DNA of 34,164 nt from NCBI RefSeq assembly GCF_013116825.1, contig NZ_JABFNS010000102.1, forward strand, positions 1 to 34,164. The letters are read 5' to 3'. This document shows positions 24,186-31,516 of this stretch, in pieces. The position numbers and the translations under genes were made by a program. The notes beneath the pieces are model-generated. The model was not told the DNA's origin and ran no database searches. It saw only the letters and a program-made list of their open reading frames with translations. This stretch comes from Myxococcus xanthus (GTDB lineage: Bacteria > Myxococcota > Myxococcia > Myxococcales > Myxococcaceae). Position 1 is the first letter of the stretch; every line of letters begins with the position of its first letter.

Positions 24186-25516
24186 AGGCGCCGCGGAGCC
24201 CAGCGGGGGAGGAGTCCGCCCACCGGGACGTCCCAGCCTCCCGGCGGCGGCCCCGTCGCGCCTGGCGAAAGCGGGGGCAGGCCCACCGCCACCTGGCGCA
24301 GCTCCATGAGGTAGGCCAGCTGCTCTGCGCGTCCGACGGTGTCGCGGCCAGCTTCCCCGCGCTGGTGGAGCGCCTTTCCCGATGGCTGCCGGTCCGCGTC
24401 GCGCTCCTGCTGGAGGGGGTGGATGCGTCCGGAGTGTCCGTTCCGGAGCGGCCCTGTCTGATGGCGTGGCATTCGTCCGAGGGCATGGAGTCCCCTCCGT
24501 CCCACGCCGTGGCGCATGCCGCCTCCGCGTACGCGTACCTCGTGGGCCTGGAGCGCGTGAGCCTGCAAGGGTGTGACGCCGTCGAGGGCGTGTTCAAGGC
24601 GGAGCCGGCCCGGGTTCCCGGGAGGGTTACCCTGCCGCTGGCGCCGAAGGAAGGCGTCCTGGGCGTGCTCCACGTGGAGGCGGTGGGGCTGGGGGAGGAC
24701 GGGCTTGCGCTGCTGGACGGGGTGGCGAACCTTCTGGCCGTGGCCCTGCCGAAGGAGCATGCCCTGCGCCGCGAAGTTCGCCTGCGTGAGCGCGCGGAGG
24801 CGCTGTTCTTCCAGGCCCAGGAGGCCGTGCGCTGGCGCGACGAGCTGCTCACCGTCGTCTCCCATGACATCAAGACGCCGCTGCTCGCGGTGCGGATGAA
24901 CGCGGAGATGATTCTGAAGGCGGGCACGGCGCCGGAGAAGGAACACCGCCGGCGCCGCTACCTGGAGAACATCGTCCTCGCCGAGCAGCAGATGAGCAGC
25001 CTCATCGGCAACCTGCTGGACCGGGCGCGCCTGCGCGGCATGCCCATTCCCCTGACGCTCCAGCCCCTTCCAGTGGACGCCTTGCTGGCGCAGGCGCTGG
25101 AGGTGCTCCGGCCGCTCGCGCTGGAGAAGGGGCAGGTCCTGACGGTGGCGCTGGCGCCAGAGCTGCCGCCGGTGCTCGCCGACCGCGAGCGCATCCTCCA
25201 GGTGATGGCCAACCTGGTGAGCAACGCCATCAAGTTCACGCCCCCTGGCGGCGCCATTGAGGTGCGGGCCCGCCTGGTGGAGGGGGCGAAGGTGTGCGTC
25301 TTCGTGAAGGACTCCGGGCCCGGCATCCCCGCCGAGGACGCACCGCACCTCTTCGAGCGCTTCTGGCGGGCCAGCCATTCACCGGGACGCGGCACGGGGC
25401 TGGGGCTCAGCATCGCCTGGAGTCTGGTGGCCGCGCACGGCGGGACGCTCAACGTGGAGAGCCACGAAGGGCAGGGGAGCACCTTCTCCTTCACCCTGCC
25501 CGTGGCCCTGCCCTGA
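24182..25516 (+). CDS. Cytosolic GAF-domain histidine kinase
   Basis: The 444-residue kinase lacks membrane helices. A basic N-terminus (about 1-40) precedes a GAF-like domain at about 45-200, ending with VTLPLAPKEGVLGVLHVEA and GLALLDGVANLLAVAL. A short coil (LRREVRLRERAEALFFQAQE) follows. HisKA has the phospho-acceptor His in VVSHDIKTPLLAVRMNAEM. HATPase motifs are MANLVSNAIKFTPPGG, KDSGPGIPAED and GTGLGLSIAWSLVAAHGG. The adjacent upstream gene encodes a 138-residue unknown protein overlapping by four bases. No response regulator gene is next to it, so it is an orphan kinase, common in myxobacteria. It is convergent with the next gene, with 10 bases between the stops. Confidence 0.92.
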   Translation: MKAPRSPAGEESAHRDVPASRRRPRRAWRKRGQAHRHLAQLHEVGQLLCASDGVAASFPALVERLSRWLPVRVALLLEGVDASGVSVPERPCLMAWHSSEGMESPPSHAVAHAASAYAYLVGLERVSLQGCDAVEGVFKAEPARVPGRVTLPLAPKEGVLGVLHVEAVGLGEDGLALLDGVANLLAVALPKEHALRREVRLRERAEALFFQAQEAVRWRDELLTVVSHDIKTPLLAVRMNAEMILKAGTAPEKEHRRRRYLENIVLAEQQMSSLIGNLLDRARLRGMPIPLTLQPLPVDALLAQALEVLRPLALEKGQVLTVALAPELPPVLADRERILQVMANLVSNAIKFTPPGGAIEVRARLVEGAKVCVFVKDSGPGIPAEDAPHLFERFWRASHSPGRGTGLGLSIAWSLVAAHGGTLNVESHEGQGSTFSFTLPVALP

Positions 25517-25526
25517 GGCGCCGCGG

Positions 25527-26069
25527 CTACTTGTAGGGCAACACCGTGCCGCCGCGGAAGGCGGAGTCACGCAGCACGAGCCCTTCCTTGCAGAGCCGCG
25601 CCGTCTTGGGGCCCACGAAGAAGCCCTTGGGGTCGCCCTTGCGGTACGTCTTCTTGATGTACTCCTCGACCTCGAGGAACAGGCTCCGGAACTTGTCGGG
25701 CGCCGCGTTCTTCCGGCCCGTCTGCGCGGTGATGTCCAGCTCCGCCCACATCTTGCCGCTGAGCAGCTCGCCCTCTTCGTTGGTGCGGCAGCGCTCCATG
25801 AAGATGACGGGCGAGCGCACCTCGTCGATGCGCCAGTAGCCCTTGTCCGGGCCCCGCTTCACCTTGTCGACGATGGCCGCGCCCAGCTCGGAGGCCACCA
25901 TGTAGAGGTCCTCCGGGGGCAGCCGCTCCAGGTTCTCCGTGTTCGCGCGGAAGGTCTCCCAATCCTGTGGGACGCGCCGGGGGTACACCTCCAGGACGAA
26001 GCGCTCCAGGAAGCGGAAGAAGGCGAGTTCGTCGTCGGGGGACATGAAGAACTGAATGACGTTGGCCAT
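25527..26069 (-). CDS. Conserved-looking hypothetical protein (180 aa)
   Basis: The 180-residue protein is soluble and mixed alpha/beta: MANVIQFFMSPDDELAFFRF, LERFVLEVYPRRVPQDWETF, EDLYMVASELGAAIVDKVKR, GYWRIDEVRSPVIFMERC, a middle 'GELLSGKMWAELDITAQTGR', and C-terminal VGPKTARLCKEGLVLRDSAF. I cannot place it in a family. The balanced composition and clear secondary structure indicate a real protein. The ATG at 26069-26067 is chosen because GAGGG lies about seven bases upstream. It is divergent from the M32 carboxypeptidase gene, the starts separated by only 58 bases, so the two promoters must nearly overlap. Confidence 0.85.
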   Translation of the reverse strand: MANVIQFFMSPDDELAFFRFLERFVLEVYPRRVPQDWETFRANTENLERLPPEDLYMVASELGAAIVDKVKRGPDKGYWRIDEVRSPVIFMERCRTNEEGELLSGKMWAELDITAQTGRKNAAPDKFRSLFLEVEEYIKKTYRKGDPKGFFVGPKTARLCKEGLVLRDSAFRGGTVLPYK

Positions 26070-26127
26070 CGCGCAGCCCTCATACTCCCGAGTGCGTCTT
26101 TCGCGATAGTGCGGCGCGAAGCGGGCT

Positions 26128-27633
26128 ATGAATCCGGGCATGGATACCTGGCTGCTGACCCGGATGCAGGAGCTTCGCGACCTTCAAGGCCTCATCGGCC
26201 TGGCCACGTGGGACATGGAGACGTACCTGCCGTCCAAGGCCGGTCCCGCGCGCTCCCATCAGCTCTCCACCTTGCAGGGGCTGCACCACGAGCGCCTGGT
26301 AGACCCCCGGCTGGGGGAGGCCCTGGCCCAGGCCGCCTCGCAGGCGGACCTGTCCGACGACGCCCGGGCCATGGTGACGGTGCTGACGCGCGAGCGGGAG
26401 CGGGAGGTGCGCGTCCCCGCGCCCCTGGTGCGGGCGCTGGCGGGGGCCATCAGCGACGCCATCCAGGCCTGGCGGGAAGCCCGACAGGCAAGGCGCTTCA
26501 CCGTCTTCCAGCCCGCGCTCCAGCGCCTGTTGTCGCTGCGCCGGGAGCAGGCGGACGCGTATGGCCATGCCGGGGAGCGTTATGACGCGCTGCTGGAAGG
26601 CCATGAGCCGGGCATGCGGGTGGCGCGCCTGACGCCGGTGCTGTCGGCGCTGCGTGAGCACCTCATCCCCATGGTGGGCAAGCTCACCGCGGTGAGCCGG
26701 CCGGTGGCGCCCTTCCTGACGGGCCGTCACTACGACAAGGACGCGCAGTGGGCCTTCACCCTGCGGCTGTTGAAGGACATCGGGTTTGATTTGGAGGCGG
26801 GCCGGCAGGACCTGAGCATCCATCCCTTCACCGGAGGCACGCACCCGTTGGACGTGCGGCTCACCACGCACGTGGACACGGCCACGCCGTTCCCGTCCAT
26901 CTTCAGCACCATCCACGAAGCCGGCCACGGCCTGTATGAGCAGGGCTTCGCTCCCGAGCTCTACCGCACGCCACTGGCCGCCGCGCCTTCCATGGGGCTG
27001 CACGAGTCGCAGTCACGCCTGTGGGAGAACATGGTGGGCCGCGGCCTGCCGTTCTGGCGGCATTACTTCCCCGTGCTGCGCGCCGCCTTCCCGGAGGCGC
27101 TGTCCGGCACCGACGAGGAGACCTTCCACGCCGCGGTGAATGCGGTGGGGCCGTCGCTCATCCGCATCGAGTCGGACGAGGTGACGTACAACCTGCACAT
27201 CGCGCTGCGCTACGAGCTGGAGCTGCTGCTGGTGCGCGACGAGCTGCCGGTGGAGGACCTGCCCGCCGCGTGGAATGCACGCATGGAGAAGTACCTGGGC
27301 GTCACGCCGCCGGACGACACGCAGGGCGTGCTCCAGGACATCCACTGGGCCTGGGGCGAGCTGGGCTACTTCCCCACGTATTCGCTGGGCAACCTGTACG
27401 CGGCGTCGCTCTACCGCGCCGCGAAGCGCGACCTGCCGGAGTTGGAGGAGCACCTGGGGCGGGGTGAGCTGTTGCCCCTGCGTGACTGGCTGCGCACGCA
27501 CGTGCACCAGCATGGCTTCCGCCAATCCGCGGAGGAGCGCGTGAAGCAGGTGACGGGGCAGGGGCTCACCGACACGGATTTCCTGGCGTACCTGAAGGAG
27601 AAGTACGGCGCGCTGTACGGTGTCTCGCTTTGA
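26128..27633 (+). CDS. M32 carboxypeptidase (Taq type)
   Basis: The 501-residue enzyme has the full set of M32 signatures: zinc motif HEAGHGLYEQG (HExxH), the upstream HPLDVRLTTHVD (DxRxT-type), GLHESQSRLWENMVGRG (downstream zinc ligand region), SLIRIESDEVTYNLHIALRYELE, and the C-terminal DIHWAWGELGYFPTYSLGNL. M32 enzymes remove C-terminal residues other than Pro from peptides in the cytoplasm. Length equals the usual 500. The start is ATG 26128; a second ATG at 26140 (MDTWLLTRMQELR) would give the same domain and is possible, as neither has a strong ribosome site. It is monocistronic. Confidence 0.94.
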   Translation: MNPGMDTWLLTRMQELRDLQGLIGLATWDMETYLPSKAGPARSHQLSTLQGLHHERLVDPRLGEALAQAASQADLSDDARAMVTVLTREREREVRVPAPLVRALAGAISDAIQAWREARQARRFTVFQPALQRLLSLRREQADAYGHAGERYDALLEGHEPGMRVARLTPVLSALREHLIPMVGKLTAVSRPVAPFLTGRHYDKDAQWAFTLRLLKDIGFDLEAGRQDLSIHPFTGGTHPLDVRLTTHVDTATPFPSIFSTIHEAGHGLYEQGFAPELYRTPLAAAPSMGLHESQSRLWENMVGRGLPFWRHYFPVLRAAFPEALSGTDEETFHAAVNAVGPSLIRIESDEVTYNLHIALRYELELLLVRDELPVEDLPAAWNARMEKYLGVTPPDDTQGVLQDIHWAWGELGYFPTYSLGNLYAASLYRAAKRDLPELEEHLGRGELLPLRDWLRTHVHQHGFRQSAEERVKQVTGQGLTDTDFLAYLKEKYGALYGVSL

Positions 27634-27657
27634 AAGGCTGAGAGCGCGTGCGTCAGT

Positions 27658-27685
27658 CAGGAGGTGGCATTCATGCTGCCTCCTG
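27658..27685. repeat. Inverted repeat downstream of the M32 carboxypeptidase
   Basis: CAGGAGG (27658-27664) pairs with CCTCCTG (27679-27685), and the loop can also pair GCA with TGC. It lies 24 bases after the carboxypeptidase stop and ahead of the next gene. It could act as a weak terminator or leader structure; no T-tract follows. Confidence 0.4.
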
Positions 27686-27758
27686 CCTGGGCTGTTCGTC
27701 CTGTGATAGCTGAGGAGCAACACGGCAAAGGGGGACGCAAATCAAACCTGGAAAAGTC

Positions 27759-28331
27759 ATGCTGGTGGGGTGGGGCGCGGGTGCCATCGGCGTGGGCGCC
27801 TACTTCTTGTTGTCCCCGTACCTGTCGCCCCCCGCGGAGCCAGGGAGCATCTCGAGTCCGACGCTGGCGAAGCTGCTCAATGAGAGCATCGACGCGGCCA
27901 TCGAGAGGATGAATCCCACGCATTCCCCTGGGCTGATTCCAGAAGCGGCGGCCAATTCGCGGGCGTTCCTGAAGGAAGTCTCGGAGGTGGTGGCCCGGTG
28001 CAGCAAGGGGCGCTTCGAGCCGAGCCAGAAGTACAACAAGCTGGAGTATCACCTGCTCCGTGCGGACGGTGTCCGCTACGAGCCCATCTACACGGGCCTT
28101 CGGTGCCACGAGGGGACGCTCATCTTCCGGGCCGTCTTCAAGGATGGGCGTGTCGCCGAGGCCTTCACGGACGGGAGTGAGCGACAGTATCCGGTCGGCC
28201 AGGTTCGAGGCGCGGTGGGCGAGTTCGGGAAGAGGGTGACCTGGTCGGACAGGGATTACCACCCGGCGCGCTATTACGTTCCGCCACCTGTGCAGCCGAC
28301 TCAGGCCGACATCGCGAAGCAGTGGGAGTAG
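27759..28331 (+). CDS. Membrane-anchored hypothetical protein (190 aa)
   Basis: The protein begins with one hydrophobic helix (MLVGWGAGAIGVGAYFLLSP, residues 1-20), so it is probably anchored in the inner membrane or exported. The mature part has TLAKLLNESIDAAIERMNP, VARCSKGRFEPSQKYNKLEY, YEPIYTGLRCHEGTLIFRAV and a Pro-rich end (YYVPPPVQPTQADIAKQWE). Two cysteines lie at about 81 and 115. I do not recognise a family. The ATG at 27759 has GGAA upstream. However, the frame stays open before it through ATC-AAA-CCT-GGA-AAA-GTC, and a stronger ribosome site (AAAGGGGG) sits before the ATC, so the true start may lie six codons earlier. It precedes a double hairpin. Confidence 0.7.
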   Translation: MLVGWGAGAIGVGAYFLLSPYLSPPAEPGSISSPTLAKLLNESIDAAIERMNPTHSPGLIPEAAANSRAFLKEVSEVVARCSKGRFEPSQKYNKLEYHLLRADGVRYEPIYTGLRCHEGTLIFRAVFKDGRVAEAFTDGSERQYPVGQVRGAVGEFGKRVTWSDRDYHPARYYVPPPVQPTQADIAKQWE

Positions 28332-28335
28332 CCCG

Positions 28336-28376
28336 GCATGGGCGCACCATGCGCGCCCGCTCTTGCCGGAGCGGGC
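28336..28376 (+). terminator. Double hairpin after the membrane-anchored hypothetical gene
   Basis: Two adjacent stems follow the stop at 28331: GCATGG (28336-28341) with CCATGC (28347-28352), then GCCCGCTC (28355-28362) with GAGCGGGC (28369-28376), a perfect 8-bp stem around TTGCCG. This is a good terminator candidate although no T-run follows. Confidence 0.6.
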
Positions 28377-28760
28377 CGTGGCGTCGCCGTTTCAGTGCCC
28401 GCCGCCGTTCGAAGCGACTGTAGCGGCGGGAGGTGCGATGGCTCAGAGGGGCTCCTGCCGCAGACAGACGTGTGCCAGGGGACGTGACACGAGTCGCATT
28501 CATGGCTTTGCACGGGCAATGTCCGCAGGGAGCTTACATCAAAGACTGTGTGAGGTCGTCGTGACCCGTCGCTAATGCGTGGCACGCTATCTTGCGGCCC
28601 AGCGCATCGGCGGTCGCCGCGAACTCAATGGGCGTGTCAGGCTTTGCGGGGGCTGCCGTCATTGCGTGACCGTGGGCTCGGGAGTTCCGGGTCCGCGTTT
28701 GCAATGCATTGCACGGGAGCCGCACTTGTCGTATTGGTCCCGCGCGGAGGGGGAACAATC
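28377..28760. other. Gene-free interval upstream of the lipoprotein gene
   Basis: I see no convincing gene in these 384 bases. The stretch 28580-28595 reads TGGCACGCTATCTTGC, close to a sigma-54 promoter (TGGCACG, spacer, TTGC) but with one base too many in the spacer. The lipoprotein ATG is 165 bases downstream. Its own ribosome site is GGAGGGGG at 28746-28753. Confidence 0.4.
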
Positions 28761-30131
28761 ATGAGAATGCTGAGTCGAGTTGGGCTGATGTGGGCGGCCT
28801 GCGCGCTGGTGACCGCGTGCAACGGCGAGGGGACGTTCGAGAACGCAGGTGAAACCGAGTCCGTCCGAATGGAAATCTCCCTGGCGGGGGATGTCTGCGG
28901 CGTCGTGTCCGCCGATGCCGTTGTTTCCGGTCTGGGCATGACTGTCATCGGGCCTGTTCCGCTTCAAGTGGACGGCACAGCCATCCGGGGGCAGGTGTCC
29001 GAGGTGCCAGCGGGAGCCGGTCGGGCAGTGCGTGTGATTGCGTATAACGCGTCCATGCTGGAGGTGTACGCGGGCAGCGCCGTGGTCGACGTCGTCGCTG
29101 GCGAGGTGGTTTCGGCGAGCCTCGTGCTGCAGCGCAACCCGGTCAACTGCCCGGGCGCCACCACGGGTGGCATCGACATCTCGGGGCAGCTGGAGACGGG
29201 GGAGCCCACGCCGGATGGTGGCAGTGATGGCGGCGTGGACCCGGATGCGGGCGTCGTGCTGGGCGGGGCCGCGTTCGCCTTCACCTACCAGGACGCGACG
29301 CTGACGAGCGATGGCGTCATCCACTTCCTGGACGGCAACGCGGATCGCATCCGTCGACTTGACCTGACGACCCGGAGCTTCCTGTCCGCCTTCGTCGGGA
29401 CGGGCGATGCGACCTCGATGGCGGTCGCTTCGGACGGTCAGACCGCATACCTGGCCTACACGGGAGGGCGTATCGATGCCTTCACTTCGACGGAGGATGG
29501 CACGGCTCGCTTCTTCGCCGCGGCGCCTGCGTCGGTGTCGCGCATGGTGGTGGCGGACCGCTACCTGTTTACCATCGATGGCTCCGGGGCCTGGGGTACC
29601 CATGCGCTCTATCAGCGGGCGACGGGCGCTCGGGTCGCGGCGGCGGACTGGAGGAGCAGCGCGGTGAGCCTGCTGTTCTCGGAGGCGAACAACACCATCT
29701 ACTTCGCCGACAGCGGCGTCTCGCCGCAGGACCTGAACCGAGTGCAGGTGGACATCGAGGCGGGCACCCTGGGGGCTGAAATCGACTCGCCCTACCATGG
29801 TGCCTACAACCTGAGGGCGCCGCTGCGGCTGTGGCCGGATGGCTCCGCGGTCGTGACGGGGAGTGGCCTCCTCTTCAATGCGGCGGACCTGACGTACCGC
29901 ACCAGCATCGGCCTGTCGTTCGTGGACATCGCCTTCCACGGTGAGCGCCTCTACCTCATCGACACCGTGGGAGACAGGACGCAGCTGCGGGTGCTCAACC
30001 ACCGGTTCGACATCCTCTCGGCGGCGTACTACCCGGGCGCGGCTCAGCGGGTCTTCGTGCACAACGGCCAGCTGGTGCTGCTCACCTCGACGGGGAGCAA
30101 TGGGTTCCAGGCGCGTCTGCTGGACCTGTAG
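28761..30131 (+). CDS. Lipoprotein with a possible beta-propeller body
   Basis: The 456-residue protein has a signal peptide with lipobox (MRMLSRVGLMWAACALVTAC, Cys at residue 20), so it is probably an envelope lipoprotein. Residues about 30-125 form a beta-rich domain (VRMEISLAGDVCGVVSADAV). A low-complexity Gly/Asp/Pro linker (TPDGGSDGGVDPDAG) at about 150-165 is typical of myxobacterial surface proteins. The C-terminal 290 residues alternate short beta segments with turns (VIHFLDGNADRIRRLDLTTR, ATSMAVASDGQTAYLAYTGG, LYLIDTVGDRTQLRVLNHRF), which suggests a beta-propeller. No catalytic residues are seen. ATG 28761 is fixed by GGAGGGGG at 28746-28753. A very strong hairpin follows the stop. 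Confidence 0.85.
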   Translation: MRMLSRVGLMWAACALVTACNGEGTFENAGETESVRMEISLAGDVCGVVSADAVVSGLGMTVIGPVPLQVDGTAIRGQVSEVPAGAGRAVRVIAYNASMLEVYAGSAVVDVVAGEVVSASLVLQRNPVNCPGATTGGIDISGQLETGEPTPDGGSDGGVDPDAGVVLGGAAFAFTYQDATLTSDGVIHFLDGNADRIRRLDLTTRSFLSAFVGTGDATSMAVASDGQTAYLAYTGGRIDAFTSTEDGTARFFAAAPASVSRMVVADRYLFTIDGSGAWGTHALYQRATGARVAAADWRSSAVSLLFSEANNTIYFADSGVSPQDLNRVQVDIEAGTLGAEIDSPYHGAYNLRAPLRLWPDGSAVVTGSGLLFNAADLTYRTSIGLSFVDIAFHGERLYLIDTVGDRTQLRVLNHRFDILSAAYYPGAAQRVFVHNGQLVLLTSTGSNGFQARLLDL

Positions 30132-30167
30132 TTCCGGTGTCAATTTGAGCGCGGGTTCGTGATACCA

Positions 30168-30200
30168 GGGCGCGGGAGGAGCGACGCTCCTCCCGCGCCC
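30168..30200 (+). terminator. Strong 15-bp perfect hairpin
   Basis: GGGCGCGGGAGGAGC (30168-30182) pairs perfectly with GCTCCTCCCGCGCCC (30186-30200) around a three-base loop (GAC). It lies 37 bases after the lipoprotein stop and is the strongest stem seen in the window. No T-tract follows, so it may work as a terminator, an RNA 3'-end stabiliser, or both. Confidence 0.75.
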
Positions 30201-30262
30201 CGTCGTTCATGACGCTGGCCGCGCGCCGATTCCGGGCGGCATCGGTGGCGTCGTCGCCCGTC

Positions 30263-30363
30263 ATGCTAGAACGCGAGACACACATCATCCGGGCCACGGG
30301 CAGCAACAGGTCGACGCATTCAACGAGCTGCTGTCTGAGATTCCCGTCCAGCGGGCGGCGTGA
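30263..30363 (+). pseudogene. Short coding scrap with a frame change
   Basis: Frame A from ATG 30263 reads MLERETHIIRATG. After a one-base shift near 30298, frame B reads GQQQVDAFNELLSEIPVQRAA and stops at 30361-30363. Both parts have protein-like composition and high GC at third positions, and frame B has no usable start codon of its own upstream. This suggests the tail of a decayed small gene or a sequencing slip. There is no ribosome site before the ATG. I do not recognise a family. Confidence 0.35.
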
Positions 30364-30419
30364 GCGCCCCTCCCGCGCGGGCCCCACGCGGGTGTTCAGT
30401 CCGCACCTGCGCTGCTGAC

Positions 30420-30773
30420 TCAGGCGAACAGCAGGGGCCTGCACGCGCGGGCCAGTTGCAGCGCGTCCCGCGCGAGCGTGTACGAATCGCGGTCCTCCGC
30501 GTCCAGCCACGCGGCCCGGGCCACCAGGTTGGCCAGGTCGAAGCACAGGCTCGCGGTGCGCCGGGCCAGCCGGCTCTCCTTCTGGAGCGCGCGTGCATTC
30601 AGTTCGCACAGTTCAGCACACTGTCGAAGCAGGCGTACCACCTCGCCGGACAGCGGCTCCCCTCGGGCGACCCGGCGGGCCATGCCCTCTTCGCAGGAAA
30701 CCTGACACTGGAGGCTCGCGGCGATGCACCGGGACACATCCGCGTGCGCACCACCGATTCTGGCTGCCAGCAT
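30420..30773 (-). CDS. Small helical protein, possibly Csp/DUF326-like
   Basis: The 117-residue product is all-helical with paired cysteines: VSRCIAASLQCQVSCEEGMA, EVVRLLRQCAELCELNARAL, TASLCFDLANLVARAAWLDA and LARACRPLLFA. The Cys-x3-Cys and helix periodicity recall DUF326 or Csp four-helix-bundle copper storage proteins, but only about seven Cys are present instead of the usual dozen or more. Metal capacity would be reduced or lost. The ATG at 30773-30771 is fixed by GGAGGAGG five bases upstream; the frame is open further but without a ribosome site. No signal peptide is evident. It is divergent from the O-methyltransferase gene with 99 bases between the starts. Confidence 0.7.
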   Translation of the reverse strand: MLAARIGGAHADVSRCIAASLQCQVSCEEGMARRVARGEPLSGEVVRLLRQCAELCELNARALQKESRLARRTASLCFDLANLVARAAWLDAEDRDSYTLARDALQLARACRPLLFA

Positions 30774-30872
30774 CGAGACCTCCTCCATCCAGAGCGACGA
30801 CAAAGTTATGCACGAGGCGTCTGACGGCAACCTGAAGTGGGGGGCCCCGCGGTACGTGCTAATCGATGGGAC

Positions 30873-31514
30873 ATGCCCAAGCTCACCCTCGTTCCTCCCG
30901 AAATCGAGGCGTACGCGGACGCTCACACCACGGCACCCGCGCCCCTCTTCGATGAACTCCGTGATGTCACGTATGCGCGGATGTCCTCCCCCAACATGCA
31001 GGTCGGGTCCGTGGAAGGCACCTTCCTGCGCATGCTGGTCGCGCTGACCGGTGCGCGGCGGGTGTTGGAAATCGGGACCTTCACCGGGTACTCGGCGCTG
31101 ATGATGGCGGAAGCGCTCCCGGATGATGGGGCGCTCATCACCTGCGACATCGACCCCGAGGCCACCGATGTGGCGCGCGCCTTCTTCCTGCGCAGTCCGC
31201 ATGGACGGAAAATCGACCTGCGCATGGGGCCGGCGCTGGACACCCTGAAGACGCTCCAGGGGCCATTCGACCTGGTGTTCATCGACGCGGACAAGCCGAG
31301 CTACGCTGCCTACTGGGACGCGGTGTTGCCGCTGCTGCGGCCGGGCGGGCTCATCATCGCGGACAACGTGCTGTGGTCGGGCCGGGTGCTCCAGCCGGAG
31401 GGCCCCAATGACCATGCGATTGTCGACTTCAACGCGAAGGTGGCGGCGGACCCTCGCGTGGAGCACGTGCTGCTCACGGTGCGTGACGGGATGATGCTCG
31501 CGCGCAAGCGCTGA
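30873..31514 (+). CDS. Class I O-methyltransferase (catechol/CCoAOMT type)
   Basis: The 213-residue enzyme matches the cation-dependent O-methyltransferase family that includes caffeoyl-CoA and bacterial catechol methyltransferases, such as SafC of Myxococcus. Motifs are ARRVLEIGTFTGYSALMMAE (SAM site), ITCDIDPEATDVARAFF, and LVFIDADKPSYAAYWD and GGLIIADNVLWSGRV, which supply metal and catalytic Asp/Asn residues. The substrate is probably a small catechol-like metabolite, but no biosynthetic cluster is adjacent. The ATG at 30873 begins the conserved N-terminus (MPKLTLVPPEIEAY). The ribosome site is unclear: GGGA lies too close, so the mRNA leader may be very short. It is convergent with the M1 aminopeptidase gene, the stops two bases apart. 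Confidence 0.92.
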   Translation: MPKLTLVPPEIEAYADAHTTAPAPLFDELRDVTYARMSSPNMQVGSVEGTFLRMLVALTGARRVLEIGTFTGYSALMMAEALPDDGALITCDIDPEATDVARAFFLRSPHGRKIDLRMGPALDTLKTLQGPFDLVFIDADKPSYAAYWDAVLPLLRPGGLIIADNVLWSGRVLQPEGPNDHAIVDFNAKVAADPRVEHVLLTVRDGMMLARKR

Positions 31515-31516
31515 CG

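Noticed and set aside
28301..28585. A 94-codon minus-strand frame with several Cys/His pairs in the intergenic region
   Set aside because: It overlaps two hairpins and the end of the upstream gene, lacks a ribosome site, and its composition is low in hydrophobic structure.
30145..30165. A GGTTC-containing segment that looked like a tRNA T-arm
   Set aside because: No acceptor or anticodon stem can be formed around it.
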